Notes under the pieces: generated by a model
What the model was told of the DNA's origin: nothing
The model's input: the letters and a program-made list of their open reading frames with translations, nothing else
Databases searched by the model: none
Shown: positions 19,301 to 27,816 of the stretch, piece by piece
Layout: every line of letters begins with the position of its first letter
How positions within the stretch are numbered: the stretch's first letter is position 1
Made by a program: the position numbers and the translations under genes
Assembly (NCBI RefSeq): GCF_024397975.1
Contig: NZ_CP073745.1
Location: 1,886,501 to 1,950,500, forward strand
Direction: 5' to 3'
DNA length: 64,000 bases
Source: Bacterioplanoides sp. SCSIO 12839
Lineage (GTDB): Bacteria; Pseudomonadota; Gammaproteobacteria; Pseudomonadales; Oceanobacteraceae

Positions 19301-19457
19301 TCAGGCCCAGTTTATTACGCCAATGGCGGTATCTCTGGGCTTTGGTATCTTGTTCACAACCTTTGTTTGTTTGCTGGTGTTACCAGCAATTTATGTCTTA
19401 TTGGATTCTGTTCAGCAGAAGCTATCCGTGAAAAAAGAAACCGTTGTTACGTCATAA
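16317..19457 (+). CDS. RND efflux permease
   Basis: This 1046-residue protein is of AcrB/MexB size with the standard plan: helix 1 near 25-42, a large periplasmic loop, helices 2-6 around 340-480, a second periplasmic loop, and helices 8-12 at 860-1030. The proton-relay aspartate pair in helix 4 is seen in ALGIVVDDAIIAGENIYE. It exports substrates from inner membrane or periplasm using the proton gradient; the substrate is not predictable. No regulator gene adjoins the operon. Its end overlaps the convergent MOSC gene by 6 bases. Confidence 0.94.
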   Translation: MTDHQKRASRRGPVAWMSEHRVAPNLLMAFLIIGGFLMSLTIRKEFIPPYEADAVSVYVAYPGATPSEMEQGVVLPIENELSSLDGFKEVTSNISRGSARVSVELENGVDKQQAYQDIQQAVNRISTFPAQIERPIVSLVSGSIEVMELALFGPLDRFELKRLAERIKDQLLTSSQISKVELQGLPDEEVQIDIRQVDLQRYGLSLNQIAGVISDNALEQSAGAVKTGAGDILVTLNDRAYWAEDFKQIPLLTDEQGVQLRLGDIAVVQEGFADSNQLVTYNGKTSVRFDIHRAESQTPLTVVEAAYEKLDQIRTELPPGVELIVTDDDGETYRQRVGLLLKNASIGLILVMVLLSLFLEYRLAFWVTMGIPTAFLGALLLLPMWDVSINMVSMFAFIVALGIVVDDAIIAGENIYEHMQQGMPFHDAAIVGAREVAMPLAFAILTNVAAFLPLLSLPGFMGKLFIAIPIVVISCFMISWLEALFILPTHLANLKQTPKSGLGLKLDRLQGKVDHKLHAFINNSYLPVLDKALKNPGLTLAIALAIGAIVLSYPMSGRMGFSMFPRLEGEFAVATVELPSNAPFSQAKAVRTHLEESLYEIAEPYKAAGVPLVVSVEGSISGSSVEIEARLVDIEQRPISANETVKRWREVIGEIPGIRSLTFDAERGGGPSGGSGLTVELRGSNSGDLRAASAALAEQLEQLSGVTDVANSFESGSPQWDIKLNALGRSLNLDANDVASQVRAALYGARALRQQRERNEVTVLVRLPLAERSYAADIERLQIQTAAGGYVLLGDIAELVKERAPATITRRDGQQIVRVTSEVEPRSQIPAVISVLSDEVFDDLRSLYPSVEFSFQGRQANTQESVSSLQLYGFFSMLLIYVLLAIPFRSYAQPLLIMMVIPFGAVGAIIGHVLLDLAGRDMGMSIMSIMGIVALAGVVVNDSLILVTYANEQRQKGLNALQAVRAAGVRRFRPILLTTLTTFGGLAPMVFEGSRQAQFITPMAVSLGFGILFTTFVCLLVLPAIYVLLDSVQQKLSVKKETVVTS

Positions 19458-19964
19458 CAACGATTGCTGTGGGGTGTAGAGACGGATTTCATCGCCCAAC
19501 CGGATGTTACCAGAAACCAGTACCTTACAGCATAAACCGCCGTGTCCCAGCATGGCGCTCAAGCCGCCTTTGCCCAGTTCCTGTTCCATACGACTGCAGG
19601 GGTGGCAAAGAGCGGTTGCTTCAAATACGGCTTCGCCGATTTGAAATACCTGATAACGAAGGGCATTCAGGTTGATATTTTTCACCACTAGATTACGGCG
19701 TAATTGCGACGGTGCCACCGATTTTCCACCGAGATAATGACCAATCTGTTGAATAAACTCTTCACTGATTAATGTGACCTGACGTGCACTGCCAGGTGTC
19801 TTTTCCATTCGATGATCACCCTCGAGCCCCAGGCTTTCGACCGCTCGGGCATGCTCCAGTGAGTGCATGGCCATTCGTCGGCCAGGTCGAACACCAATCC
19901 AACTCAGCTCTCCGGGTGGGAGATGGTTCACATAGCGGGAAAAGAGTTTGCTTTGTGCGGACAT
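19452..19964 (-). CDS. MOSC domain protein
   Basis: The start is placed at the ATG at 19964 (MSAQSKLFSRYV), preceded by a GGAG ribosome site; the frame extends 8 codons upstream to a TTG without such a site. The 170-residue product is a single MOSC domain, seen in the HSLEHARAVESLGLEGDHR, ARQVTLISEE and LRRNLVV segments and the conserved cysteine in ALCHPCSRME. MOSC proteins bind molybdenum cofactor or carry sulfur as a cysteine persulfide; YiiM-like members reduce N-hydroxylated compounds. The substrate is unknown. Its 3' end overlaps the RND permease by 6 bases. Confidence 0.9.
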   Translation of the reverse strand: MSAQSKLFSRYVNHLPPGELSWIGVRPGRRMAMHSLEHARAVESLGLEGDHRMEKTPGSARQVTLISEEFIQQIGHYLGGKSVAPSQLRRNLVVKNINLNALRYQVFQIGEAVFEATALCHPCSRMEQELGKGGLSAMLGHGGLCCKVLVSGNIRLGDEIRLYTPQQSLL

Positions 19965-20010
19965 GCGGTGACTCTCCGGGGGCTGCAAAATAGTGTGCCA
20001 GTGTGGTTAA

Positions 20011-20021
20011 GGCGGATTATG
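20011..20021 (-). promoter_or_regulatory. Probable promoter of the MOSC gene
   Basis: On the minus strand CATAAT (20021-20016) is followed by CCGCC, about 45 bases before the MOSC start, in the same -10/GC-discriminator style as other promoters here. No convincing -35 box is seen. Confidence 0.35.
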
Positions 20022-20197
20022 CCGCGCTTTTTATTAAGATGCTGTGGGTCTGTGTCCGTTCAAATTTATTCTTTGTTAGATGTTACTTGTGTTATACCGT
20101 TATCTACATTGTGAGATTTGTTCGAATGAATGGCGTTGCGAATAATAAGGGGAGTTATTACTATCAGTGTTCTTTCTGATTTAAATAAGGATGTTGT

Positions 20198-21139
20198 ATG
20201 TCAGCTCTCCTGCGCTGCGTAGCTTTACTTGGCCTGCTTATTGTTTTTCCTTCCGCTGCTCATGACCTGACACCATGCCAGGAAAAGCGAAAAGCTGTTT
20301 TAGAGGTTGTGAATAAAGGAACGCCATCTGCTTCCTGGAATAAGGAGCTGGTCACGTTGGCAAAATCCTCCGCTATCAATAGTGAATGCAACCACTGGCA
20401 GTACAATATTCTTTATGCACTCTCTGGCAGCCAGTATCCAACAGCGGATTATCGCCGTTGGTTGTTTGCTCAGCTGGATGTGGTTGCCCCTCAGGAGCTG
20501 GATACGTTAATCCCTAAGACGCTGGATTTTGTGTTTGCTGACCAGCAACAAGGGCAGCCCATAAAACCTGAAGAGTGGAAGAGGGTTGTTGAGGCAGTTG
20601 TAAGAATGCCTGCTAAAGATATCGCTTCGGTACCAGTGGCGCTTTCTCGACACACTGAACAACGGCCGAATAAAAATAATGAAAAACAGGTTAAACAATC
20701 AGCAAAGACGCTGGTTCTTCAGTTGAATGAGCTTTCGAATTTGGTCGATTCTGAGCGCTTGGGAACCCCTTCACTTAATAATAACGAATGGCTCCGGGTA
20801 ATGTTAAAGGCCATTGCTGTGCGTCAACCTGAACTGATGGCAGATTATTACTTACAGCGGGGTGCTCAATTGGAGGCGCCGCTTTATCTTCTTAAGCCCA
20901 TTACTCGTTATTATCGTTATATCATCAAAAACAATCGTGATGAGCTGTTGCCGGGTGCTGAACAGGCATTGATCCAGTTATTTGAGCAGTTGTCTTTGAA
21001 TGGGAAGCCATTGAGTGCTAATACCGAATCGACATTGGCGCTTTTGGTGCGTGACTTTGAAGAGGTTGCTGCTTCTCGCCCGGAGGTTCAGCAAAAGCTC
21101 GATACCATGCGAGAGCGTTATGCTTTTTTACGCGAATAA
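20198..21139 (+). CDS. Predicted secreted alpha-helical protein of unknown function
   Basis: This 313-residue protein starts with a clear signal peptide (LRCVALLGLLIVFPSAAHD, cleavage near residue 21). The mature part is rich in leucine, glutamate and lysine, looks wholly helical, and has two cysteines early on (ATG-proximal TPCQEK and SECNHWQ) that could form a disulfide. No known motif was recognised. It has a ribosome site (AAGGATG region) and stands alone between the MOSC gene and the SulP gene. A periplasmic location is inferred from the signal peptide. Confidence 0.75.
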   Translation: MSALLRCVALLGLLIVFPSAAHDLTPCQEKRKAVLEVVNKGTPSASWNKELVTLAKSSAINSECNHWQYNILYALSGSQYPTADYRRWLFAQLDVVAPQELDTLIPKTLDFVFADQQQGQPIKPEEWKRVVEAVVRMPAKDIASVPVALSRHTEQRPNKNNEKQVKQSAKTLVLQLNELSNLVDSERLGTPSLNNNEWLRVMLKAIAVRQPELMADYYLQRGAQLEAPLYLLKPITRYYRYIIKNNRDELLPGAEQALIQLFEQLSLNGKPLSANTESTLALLVRDFEEVAASRPEVQQKLDTMRERYAFLRE

Positions 21140-21169
21140 CGATCATTTCCGCTTGGGCGGTCTAGCTGG

Positions 21170-21183
21170 TATAGTCGCGCCCC
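21170..21183 (+). promoter_or_regulatory. Probable SulP gene promoter: -10 and discriminator
   Basis: TATAGT (21170-21175) followed by CGCGCCCC lies about 55 bases before the SulP start. The -35 is not obvious. Confidence 0.45.
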
Positions 21184-21238
21184 TTGATGGCGGGGGGCTG
21201 GCCCTTGCGAAATACTCCAACAGAAGGGAACCTCTCTG

Positions 21239-22816
21239 ATGTTATTGCTGCGCGAATTTATGCAGACTTTTTCTCCTAATCTTAAAAACGACACCTTGTC
21301 AGGTTTGACCGTTGCACTGGCGCTGGTGCCGGAAGCGGTGGCTTTTGCTTTTGTTGCCGGTGTACACCCATTAACCGGTTTGTACGCCGCTTTCATGGTG
21401 GGACTGATTACTGCTGTGATGGGTGGTCGTCCGGGCATGATTTCTGGTGCTACTGGTGCATTGGCGGTTGTAATGGTGTCTCTTGTCGCTGAGGCTGAGA
21501 GAGACTTTGGCTCTGGTATGGGCCCGCAGTATCTGTTTGCTGCAGTGGTGCTGATGGGCATTATTCAGATTACGGCCGGGGCCTTTAAGCTGGGTAAGTT
21601 TATTCGTATCGTACCGTATCCTGTGATGCTGGGCTTTGTGAACGGTCTGGCGATTGTGATCTTCCTGGCACAGCTACCTCAGCTGCAATCGGCAACTCCC
21701 GGTGGTAAATGGGGATGGACAGATGGCACCTGGTTAGCCGGTTCTGAATTATTCATCATGCTGGGCTTGATTGGCCTGACGATGGCGATTACGCATTTCC
21801 TGCCAAAAATCACTTCGGCATTCCCATCGGCATTGGCCGGTATTCTTGCGGTTAGTGGTATTGCTCTGGTTGCTGATCTGGATACAAAAACGGTTGGTGA
21901 TCTGGCGTCGATTGCCGGTGGCCTGCCAGATTTTGGCATTCCGAATGTGCCGCTAACGATGGAAACCTTCTGGTTTATTTTGCCGTATTCAGTGATTTTC
22001 GCTGCCATTGGTCTGATCGAATCTTTGCTGACAGTGACGGTTATCGATGAAATGACCAATACTCGTGGTCGCGGTAATAAAGAGTGTGTGGCACAGGGTA
22101 CAGCAAACCTGGCCACCGGTTTCTTTGGTGGTATGGGCGGTTGCGCCATGATTGGTCAGAGTATGATTAATGTCAGCTCGGGTGGTCGTGGTCGCTGGTC
22201 TGGTATCGCTGCAGCTTTGTTCCTGCTGAGCTTTATTCTGTTTGCATCGCCTCTGATTGAACAAATTCCAATTGCGGCATTAACTGGCGTGATGTTTATG
22301 GTAGTGATTGGCACCTTTGAGTGGTCAAGCTTCCGTATGCTGGGCAAAATTCCTAAACAAGATGCCTTTATTATTGTGCTGGTGTCGGGTGTGACGGTTG
22401 TGACGGACTTGGCCATTGCTGTGATTGTCGGTGTGATTGTGGCAGCCCTGGTGTTTGCCTGGGAACACGCAAAACACATCAGTGCGCGCACCATTATTCA
22501 GGAAGATGGCGCTAAGGTTTACGATTTATTTGGCCCGCTGTTCTTTGGTTCCGTGTCTGCGTTCAAAGATATCTTTGAGCCTGAAACAGACCCAGATGTG
22601 GTGATTATCGAGTTTAAAAACTCACGTGTTGCCGACTCTTCGGCGATTGAAGCGATTGACACCATTGCTGAGCGTTACATTGCTGCGGGTAAGGAAGTGC
22701 ATCTGCGTCACTTATCAGAAGAGTGTCGCGTGCTGCTTAAGAAAGCGGGTAACTTGTGTGACGTGAATGTGATTGAAGATCCGAGCTACCGCGTCGCAAC
22801 CGACAAACTGGCTTGA
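21239..22816 (+). CDS. SulP family anion transporter with STAS domain
   Basis: This 525-residue inner membrane protein has the sulfate permease plan: about 10-14 hydrophobic segments from residue 15 to 410, including the signature region [25 protein letters not shown] near 27-51 and [12 protein letters not shown] near 68. A cytoplasmic STAS domain follows at about 425-510 ([22 protein letters not shown]). Family members carry sulfate, bicarbonate or dicarboxylates, often with sodium or protons; the substrate cannot be read from sequence. An AAGGGA ribosome site precedes the ATG at 21239. No carbonic anhydrase gene adjoins it. Confidence 0.92.
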   Translation: MLLLREFMQTFSPNLKNDTLSGLTVALALVPEAVAFAFVAGVHPLTGLYAAFMVGLITAVMGGRPGMISGATGALAVVMVSLVAEAERDFGSGMGPQYLFAAVVLMGIIQITAGAFKLGKFIRIVPYPVMLGFVNGLAIVIFLAQLPQLQSATPGGKWGWTDGTWLAGSELFIMLGLIGLTMAITHFLPKITSAFPSALAGILAVSGIALVADLDTKTVGDLASIAGGLPDFGIPNVPLTMETFWFILPYSVIFAAIGLIESLLTVTVIDEMTNTRGRGNKECVAQGTANLATGFFGGMGGCAMIGQSMINVSSGGRGRWSGIAAALFLLSFILFASPLIEQIPIAALTGVMFMVVIGTFEWSSFRMLGKIPKQDAFIIVLVSGVTVVTDLAIAVIVGVIVAALVFAWEHAKHISARTIIQEDGAKVYDLFGPLFFGSVSAFKDIFEPETDPDVVIIEFKNSRVADSSAIEAIDTIAERYIAAGKEVHLRHLSEECRVLLKKAGNLCDVNVIEDPSYRVATDKLA

Positions 22817-22834
22817 TTCATTTTCTATCCGCAA

Positions 22835-23045
22835 AAGCAAACAGCCTTAACCGTTTGCTTCTGCCACCGGAATCGGAGGTGCGTCCCTGCACCTTCGATT
22901 CCTCCGCGACGTCCTGTCGCTGTTCTCGAAGCTAACGCTTAAATCTGTTTTTCTCGCCCTGCTACTTGCAGATTCTTTTGAAAGCAGCAACAGGATGTTG
23001 CGTTAGCGCGGCAAAAAGAATGTGGAAGTAGCGCTTCGTTAGCAA
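22835..23045. other. Multi-hairpin intergenic segment between the SulP gene and pdxB
   Basis: This 292-base gap holds no gene but several inverted repeats. They are AAGCAAAC/GTTTGCTT (22835-22842, 22853-22860), a 14-bp arm pair with one G-T wobble (22869-22882, 22889-22902), GCGAC/GTCGC (22906-22910, 22916-22920), and GCTAACGC/GCGTTAGC (22931-22938, 23000-23007) enclosing AATCTG/CAGATT (22942-22947, 22969-22974). The first hairpin may end the SulP transcript. The rest looks like a structured dispersed element or an untranslated leader for pdxB. Confidence 0.5.
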
Positions 23046-23108
23046 AATTTGCCTCCCCGCAATCCTCCTGCAACAATACGCCTCCCATAAAAACAAAGGC
23101 TTCCCGCC

Positions 23109-24257
23109 GTGCACATTGTTGCTGACGAAAATATCCCTCTCGTTGAAGAATTCTTTGCCGATATTGGCTCCATTACCCGCGTTGCTGGTCGAACTATGTC
23201 GACTCAGGATTTGGCCGATGCTGATGTGCTGCTGGTACGCTCAGTGACGCAGGTTAATGAAACCTTGTTGTCTGGTACGCCGGTTAAGTTTGTTGGTACT
23301 GCAACCATAGGAACCGATCATATTGACCAGGCATATTTGCAACAGCAGGGCATTGGTTTTAAAAGCTCTCCTGGTTGTAATGCTCAGGCGGTTGTTGACT
23401 ATGTGTTGAGTGCGTTAAGTGTTCTGATTGATTCCCGTGGTATCGCGTTTACTGATTTGACCGTGGGAATTATTGGAGTTGGAAACGTTGGCTGCCTTCT
23501 GCGCCGTCGGCTGGAAGAGATGGGGCTGACAGTGCTGGCGGTCGACCCGTTTAAAGATCCTCAAGACGTTGGAGAATTGGTCTCCCTGGATGAGGCGCTT
23601 AAGGCAGATGTGGTTTCTCTGCATACACCGTTGACCCGTGATGGTGAGCATCCTACGTATCATCTGATTGATGATGAGAAGCTGTCTCTGATGAAGCCTG
23701 ATGCTTGTCTGATTAATAGTTGTCGCGGGGCGGTGGTGGATAATCAGGCGTTGCTTGTTCACATGAAGCAGAATGCAGAGTTCGAATCTGTCTTGGATGT
23801 TTGGGAAAATGAGCCTGAACTCGATATTAATCTGATGCACCGCTGTATGTTAGCGACGCCACATATTGCTGGTTATTCATTGGATGGCAAAATGCGTGGC
23901 ACTGAGTTTGTTTATCAGGGGTTGTGCGAGTTCTTCGGTTTGCCGGTGCGCCGCAAGCTGGCTCAATTTTTACCGGAGCCGGGTATTAAAATGGTGTCGT
24001 TCAGTGATCAGGTGCCTAAGTATCAGGCATTGCGAACAGCCATTCGTGCTGCCTATGAGATCCGCGTGGATGATGGTGTGATGCGCTCGGCGATGATCAA
24101 GGCTGAAGGGGGAAGCTTGCGCGAAACATTCGATCGTTTGCGTAAGAACTATCCTTTGCGACGTGATATTCCTCAGCTGAAAGTGAATGTGCCATCGCGT
24201 TGTCACGAGCTGCAGAATCGACTCAAAGCGGTGGGTTTTGATGTGCGTGCTAAGTGA
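23109..24257 (+). CDS. pdxB: Erythronate-4-phosphate dehydrogenase
   Basis: This 382-residue NAD-dependent enzyme of pyridoxal 5'-phosphate synthesis starts at GTG (MHIVADENIPLVEEFF). It has the D-2-hydroxyacid dehydrogenase fold. The nucleotide motif is VGIIGVGNVGCLLRRRLE near 118-135, the catalytic arginine lies in NSCRGAVVDNQAL near 208, and a glutamate and histidine follow in ENEPELD and ATPHIAGYS near 238 and 256. The C-terminal DUF3410 dimerisation domain is present, which separates PdxB from SerA or other relatives. It is monocistronic, downstream of the structured gap. Confidence 0.97.
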   Translation: MHIVADENIPLVEEFFADIGSITRVAGRTMSTQDLADADVLLVRSVTQVNETLLSGTPVKFVGTATIGTDHIDQAYLQQQGIGFKSSPGCNAQAVVDYVLSALSVLIDSRGIAFTDLTVGIIGVGNVGCLLRRRLEEMGLTVLAVDPFKDPQDVGELVSLDEALKADVVSLHTPLTRDGEHPTYHLIDDEKLSLMKPDACLINSCRGAVVDNQALLVHMKQNAEFESVLDVWENEPELDINLMHRCMLATPHIAGYSLDGKMRGTEFVYQGLCEFFGLPVRRKLAQFLPEPGIKMVSFSDQVPKYQALRTAIRAAYEIRVDDGVMRSAMIKAEGGSLRETFDRLRKNYPLRRDIPQLKVNVPSRCHELQNRLKAVGFDVRAK

Positions 24258-24315
24258 CGTTTGGGCCAGGTGATGTTCGGGTTAAATGCTGTTCTATTAG
24301 GGTTAAGTAATGCGA

Positions 24316-24342
24316 GTCAGCTGGCTTGTTAGGCCAGCTGAC
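24316..24342. terminator. Inverted repeat between convergent pdxB and hydrolase genes
   Basis: A perfect 10-bp stem, GTCAGCTGGC/GCCAGCTGAC with a 7-base loop, overlaps the stop codon of the minus-strand hydrolase gene. There is no long T-run, so termination would be weak, but its place between convergent genes suits this role. Confidence 0.5.
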
Positions 24343-25609
24343 TATCGATCAGAGATTCATCGATAGTGCCTGATGGTTGCTCACGAACCATCAACAGATG
24401 TTCTTTCAGGTAGGTTAATAACGCATCCGCCGCCTTGAGATCGCGCTGAATAATCAGGCAGCGCAAGCTACGCTTATTGCGATCCATAATTCGGACGTGA
24501 TAGTCATTCCCAGTTTCAGGCAGATTCAGGTATAGCGACTGGCAGTTTTCATTTAAGGCCAGGTCTGCTGTCACAAGCTCCAGCTCGCATCCGGCAAAGT
24601 TGAGGTTGCGAATACGGACGGTGTAGTTTTGACCAGATTCCAAATCCTTTAATTCAAAAGGCTGTTCAAGCGGGCGCTGGCGATCTTGCAGGCGTTGGTC
24701 AGCAGGGTCATAGGCTAGTGGGTTGTAAACGGACACGCCATCAATGTTGCCGATATCCTCTCCCAACATGTAATTATGAAACAGACTGCATGCGGCTTCT
24801 TTGCGTTCGAATTGAGCCAGGTGGTCGGCATTGTGTATCACGGCAAAGGTTGCTGCCTTGCATTGGCGTGCGACGGCTGCATTCTCAGATGGCAGTGTGA
24901 AGTTATCGAACTCTCCCGTCGCTATGAGTGTTGGGCAGCTCGGGAAGTGATCAAATCCAGGGAAGTCGAGCAGGCGCTGAGTGTTCTGAGCATAACGTTG
25001 CTGTTCGTTCTCATTCAGACGTGCGATTTGGCGATACATTGCCTTGCGATACGTTGGACTGACTTCGGTTTCTTGCAGGCGGTTATGGTTAATCAGATTG
25101 CAAACAGCCGTTGTTGCAAAGGATTTCATGTTTCCATCGGCTAAAAGACTAAGGCTGTCTTCTAGTAGTGTAATCAGGCTTTCACGGCGGAAGCAGGTAA
25201 TGCCAGAAAGGAGCAGGCGCTCAATTCTTTGTGGGTGCGCGGCCGCGAATAGTGTGGCCATGGCAGACCCGTAGCTGATACCAAGGAGTATCACCTTCTG
25301 AATGTCTTTTTGATCAAAAAAATCCGCAATCAATTGGCCATAGTCATTCAGTGATAGTTCTGGTGCCAATTGCTCGTTGCTTCCCTGGGATGGGAGATCA
25401 ATCAGAATGACCGGATTGGTTGTATGAACCAGCTCAACTTCGTTCCGGAACGAGGTAAAGCTCTGAAATGCTCCGCCGAGAAACACAACAGGTGTTTTTT
25501 GACGATTTTCCGGCAGGCAATAGGCTTTGTATTCAACCCGATATTGGCCGAGTTGTTCTGTGTGAGGTGGTGTGCGGAGATCCGATGCTGAAAAGCTTAA
25601 GAACTGCAT
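24329..25609 (-). CDS. Alpha/beta hydrolase with C-terminal PilZ-like domain
   Basis: Residues 1-280 of this 426-residue protein form an alpha/beta hydrolase. The nucleophile elbow is GISYGS with Ser112, the acid is probably Asp235 in GEFDNF, and the histidine His263 in NADHLAQ; the oxyanion strand is VVFLGGAF near 41-48. A second domain at about 305-400 begins LQDRQRPLEQPFEL and includes VRIRNLNFAGCELEL, which resembles the PilZ pattern RxxxR then (D/N)xSxxG, with the serine replaced by asparagine. PilZ domains bind cyclic di-GMP, but the degenerate motif makes binding uncertain. There is no signal peptide, so it is likely cytoplasmic. The substrate is unknown. It is transcribed alone. Confidence 0.72.
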   Translation of the reverse strand: MQFLSFSASDLRTPPHTEQLGQYRVEYKAYCLPENRQKTPVVFLGGAFQSFTSFRNEVELVHTTNPVILIDLPSQGSNEQLAPELSLNDYGQLIADFFDQKDIQKVILLGISYGSAMATLFAAAHPQRIERLLLSGITCFRRESLITLLEDSLSLLADGNMKSFATTAVCNLINHNRLQETEVSPTYRKAMYRQIARLNENEQQRYAQNTQRLLDFPGFDHFPSCPTLIATGEFDNFTLPSENAAVARQCKAATFAVIHNADHLAQFERKEAACSLFHNYMLGEDIGNIDGVSVYNPLAYDPADQRLQDRQRPLEQPFELKDLESGQNYTVRIRNLNFAGCELELVTADLALNENCQSLYLNLPETGNDYHVRIMDRNKRSLRCLIIQRDLKAADALLTYLKEHLLMVREQPSGTIDESLIDSQLA

Positions 25610-25827
25610 ACTCTGGGCTCTCTGGTGAGTGAGATTATAATTATTGTGAAATGAACAATACTGGAATTAACAACAAATGGCCAGAACGCTTAAAAATACA
25701 ATTAACTTGAGGATTTTGCTTTAAGTTATTGAATTTTAAGGGTATTTTGTTTTCTCCTGGGTTTTTGAGGGTTGTCGATGGGAAAAAAGTTGTTCTTTGT
25801 ATTGTTTAATTTGTACTGAAGTACCAC

Positions 25828-26457
25828 TTACTGCTGTGGTACGTTCAGCTGGAAGTCGATGGTGTCGGGTGTGATATTGATTTGGTATTCGCCGCCTGGG
25901 GTGGAAAAATTATCGCTTGGGTAGCCATTGCTATTAGGAATTGAGAATACAAAACTGCCCGGGGAGCTGCTGATTCCGGTTCCGATGGGCGGAACAATTG
26001 ATTCTGGTATTTGTGACGGAAATGTCGGATTGGCCAGATCGATGGTTTCTCCGGTCAGTGCCTGCAATTCGATAGACGCTGCTTGTAAGGCTTCATTACG
26101 GCTTGCTTGCAATGGGTCAAGAGTCGGAGATTGAAAATTGTAAATAGCCTGGTTTGCCAGTGCGTTGCTCTGGCGCTCACCCAGGTATTCGTCATTTGCC
26201 GGAAGGGTGTCGAGCGGTTGCTTGGTGCGTGTTGCCAGATCTTCCCCTTCCGAAAAATCATCCTCAAGAGGGGATACTTTAATAACCCGTTTGGCTTCGT
26301 TGGTCGTTTCCGCTTTTTCCTGTTTTCGTACAATGACCGTTGTATTCTCTATATAAGACTCTGTCAGCTCTTCGCTCGGAATTTCACGAATATCGGCGTT
26401 GACGGAAATGGATAGTGAAACAAGGGTAAGAACGCTCAGTGTTAATCTGGTTTTCAT
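25828..26457 (-). CDS. Predicted secreted protein of unknown function
   Basis: This 209-residue protein has a signal peptide ending near residue 22 (SLSISVNADIREI). The mature part is acidic, rich in serine, threonine, proline and asparagine, has no cysteine, and shows no recognised domain. The C-terminal third (SFVFSIPNSNGYPSDNFSTP onward) has a beta-strand-like alternation. It is followed by the deiminase gene on the same strand with a 125-base gap and no clear terminator, so co-transcription is possible. It may be lineage-specific. Confidence 0.65.
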   Translation of the reverse strand: MKTRLTLSVLTLVSLSISVNADIREIPSEELTESYIENTTVIVRKQEKAETTNEAKRVIKVSPLEDDFSEGEDLATRTKQPLDTLPANDEYLGERQSNALANQAIYNFQSPTLDPLQASRNEALQAASIELQALTGETIDLANPTFPSQIPESIVPPIGTGISSSPGSFVFSIPNSNGYPSDNFSTPGGEYQINITPDTIDFQLNVPQQ

Positions 26458-26568
26458 GGCGGCAATCTCTGAAATATCACTTCAATCCTAGTTCTTGCCA
26501 GCCTAACCACAAGGCTCTTTCGCGCCAACTTACCAGACTTTACAGCCATTTACGCTCAATCGCGTTTC

Positions 26569-27702
26569 TCAACATTTAGTTGTGTACTGAGTGGAGATTT
26601 CGGTATGAATTTGCATGGTCAGGCAATGCAAGGAGCCAAATTGTTCAATCACCGGGCGACAATTGATTGGGTAGATTTTGCGATTCGGAAACGCGTTAGC
26701 AATTTGTTCAACCGCCAATTGGTCTTCGTTGACACCGTAGATTGGCAGTAGCACTGCGTCATTGATGACCAGGAAGTTGGCATAGGTTGCAGGCAGGCGA
26801 TCACCATCGTCATTGTACTGAGCGCTGGGCAGGGGGAGCGGAATGAGTTGGTAGGGCTCTCCATCTTGTGTACGGAGCTGTCTCAGTTCCTGCTCCATGG
26901 CATTAAGCGACTCGAAGTGATCGTCAGATGGTGATGCCTGGCAATAAGCAATGCTGTTTGCAGAGCAGAAACGCGCCAGAGTATCGATGTGCGCATCCGT
27001 GTCATCACCCTCAAGGTGTCCATGCTCAAGCCACAGGATACGAGAGAATCCTAATTCCTGTTTCAGCTTGTCTTCAATCTGCTCTTTGCTGAGGCCGGGA
27101 TTGCGATTTGGATTAAGCAGGCACTGGCTGGTTGTGAGTAAGGTTCCATGGCCATCGCTTTCCAGGCTGCCGCCTTCTAATACCCAATTGGACGCCTGGA
27201 GGTTTGTTTTACCAAAGGCGTTTAGAGTGTTGAGTTTTTGAGTGATCTGATTGTCGTTTTGGTGCGCATACTTGTTCCCCCAGCCATTAAACTGGAAGTC
27301 CCTGAGTAATAGTCGATTGTTCTCATAACAACTAATTGGTCCGTGATCTCTGGCCCAGGTATCTTCGCTATCAACCCGGAATATGACGACGTTGGCCATG
27401 TTGCTGTAATAGTGAGTTAATCGTTTGTAATCAGTGCTGTTGCCACAGGCAATGATCACTTTCTGGTGATTGCTGATGGCGGCAACAATTGCATGAAATA
27501 CCGGCTCAACCCTTGAAAATACTGTTTCCCAATCGCTTTGTTGTTGTGGCCAGGTAAGCTGTGCGGCTTGCTGGGATTCCCATTCTGCTGGCATGCGCAG
27601 TGGCGATTGAGGATTCAAGGTGTTGTTGAGTTGGCTCAAAGCAGATTCTCTTGGGTGCAAATTTGTACTGATATTGATGCGGGATTTTAATTTCGAAATC
27701 AC
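26569..27702 (-). CDS. Agmatine deiminase / peptidyl-arginine deiminase family enzyme
   Basis: This 377-residue guanidino-group-modifying enzyme resembles AguA. The core begins at MPAEWESQQAAQLTWPQ (Met37, base 27594), where many relatives start, so the extra 36 residues may not be translated. Substrate-site motifs include DTWARDHGPI near 115, GGSLESDGHGTLLTT near 178, a GHLEGDDTDAHID segment near 230, and the nucleophile Cys360 in SLHCLTMQ. AguA turns agmatine into N-carbamoylputrescine for polyamine synthesis. No partner amidohydrolase (aguB) is adjacent, so the exact reaction is left open. Confidence 0.85.
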   Translation of the reverse strand: MISKLKSRINISTNLHPRESALSQLNNTLNPQSPLRMPAEWESQQAAQLTWPQQQSDWETVFSRVEPVFHAIVAAISNHQKVIIACGNSTDYKRLTHYYSNMANVVIFRVDSEDTWARDHGPISCYENNRLLLRDFQFNGWGNKYAHQNDNQITQKLNTLNAFGKTNLQASNWVLEGGSLESDGHGTLLTTSQCLLNPNRNPGLSKEQIEDKLKQELGFSRILWLEHGHLEGDDTDAHIDTLARFCSANSIAYCQASPSDDHFESLNAMEQELRQLRTQDGEPYQLIPLPLPSAQYNDDGDRLPATYANFLVINDAVLLPIYGVNEDQLAVEQIANAFPNRKIYPINCRPVIEQFGSLHCLTMQIHTEISTQYTTKC

Positions 27703-27816
27703 GTGGGTAGTAGCGCTTTATGCAAATTTTTGTCGAATGCCGCTTTCAGGTGTCGCTATCGTTAACGATGTCGTGCAAACTTGCGCCCTTTATTTCTCAG
27801 TATTAGCTACTTATCA

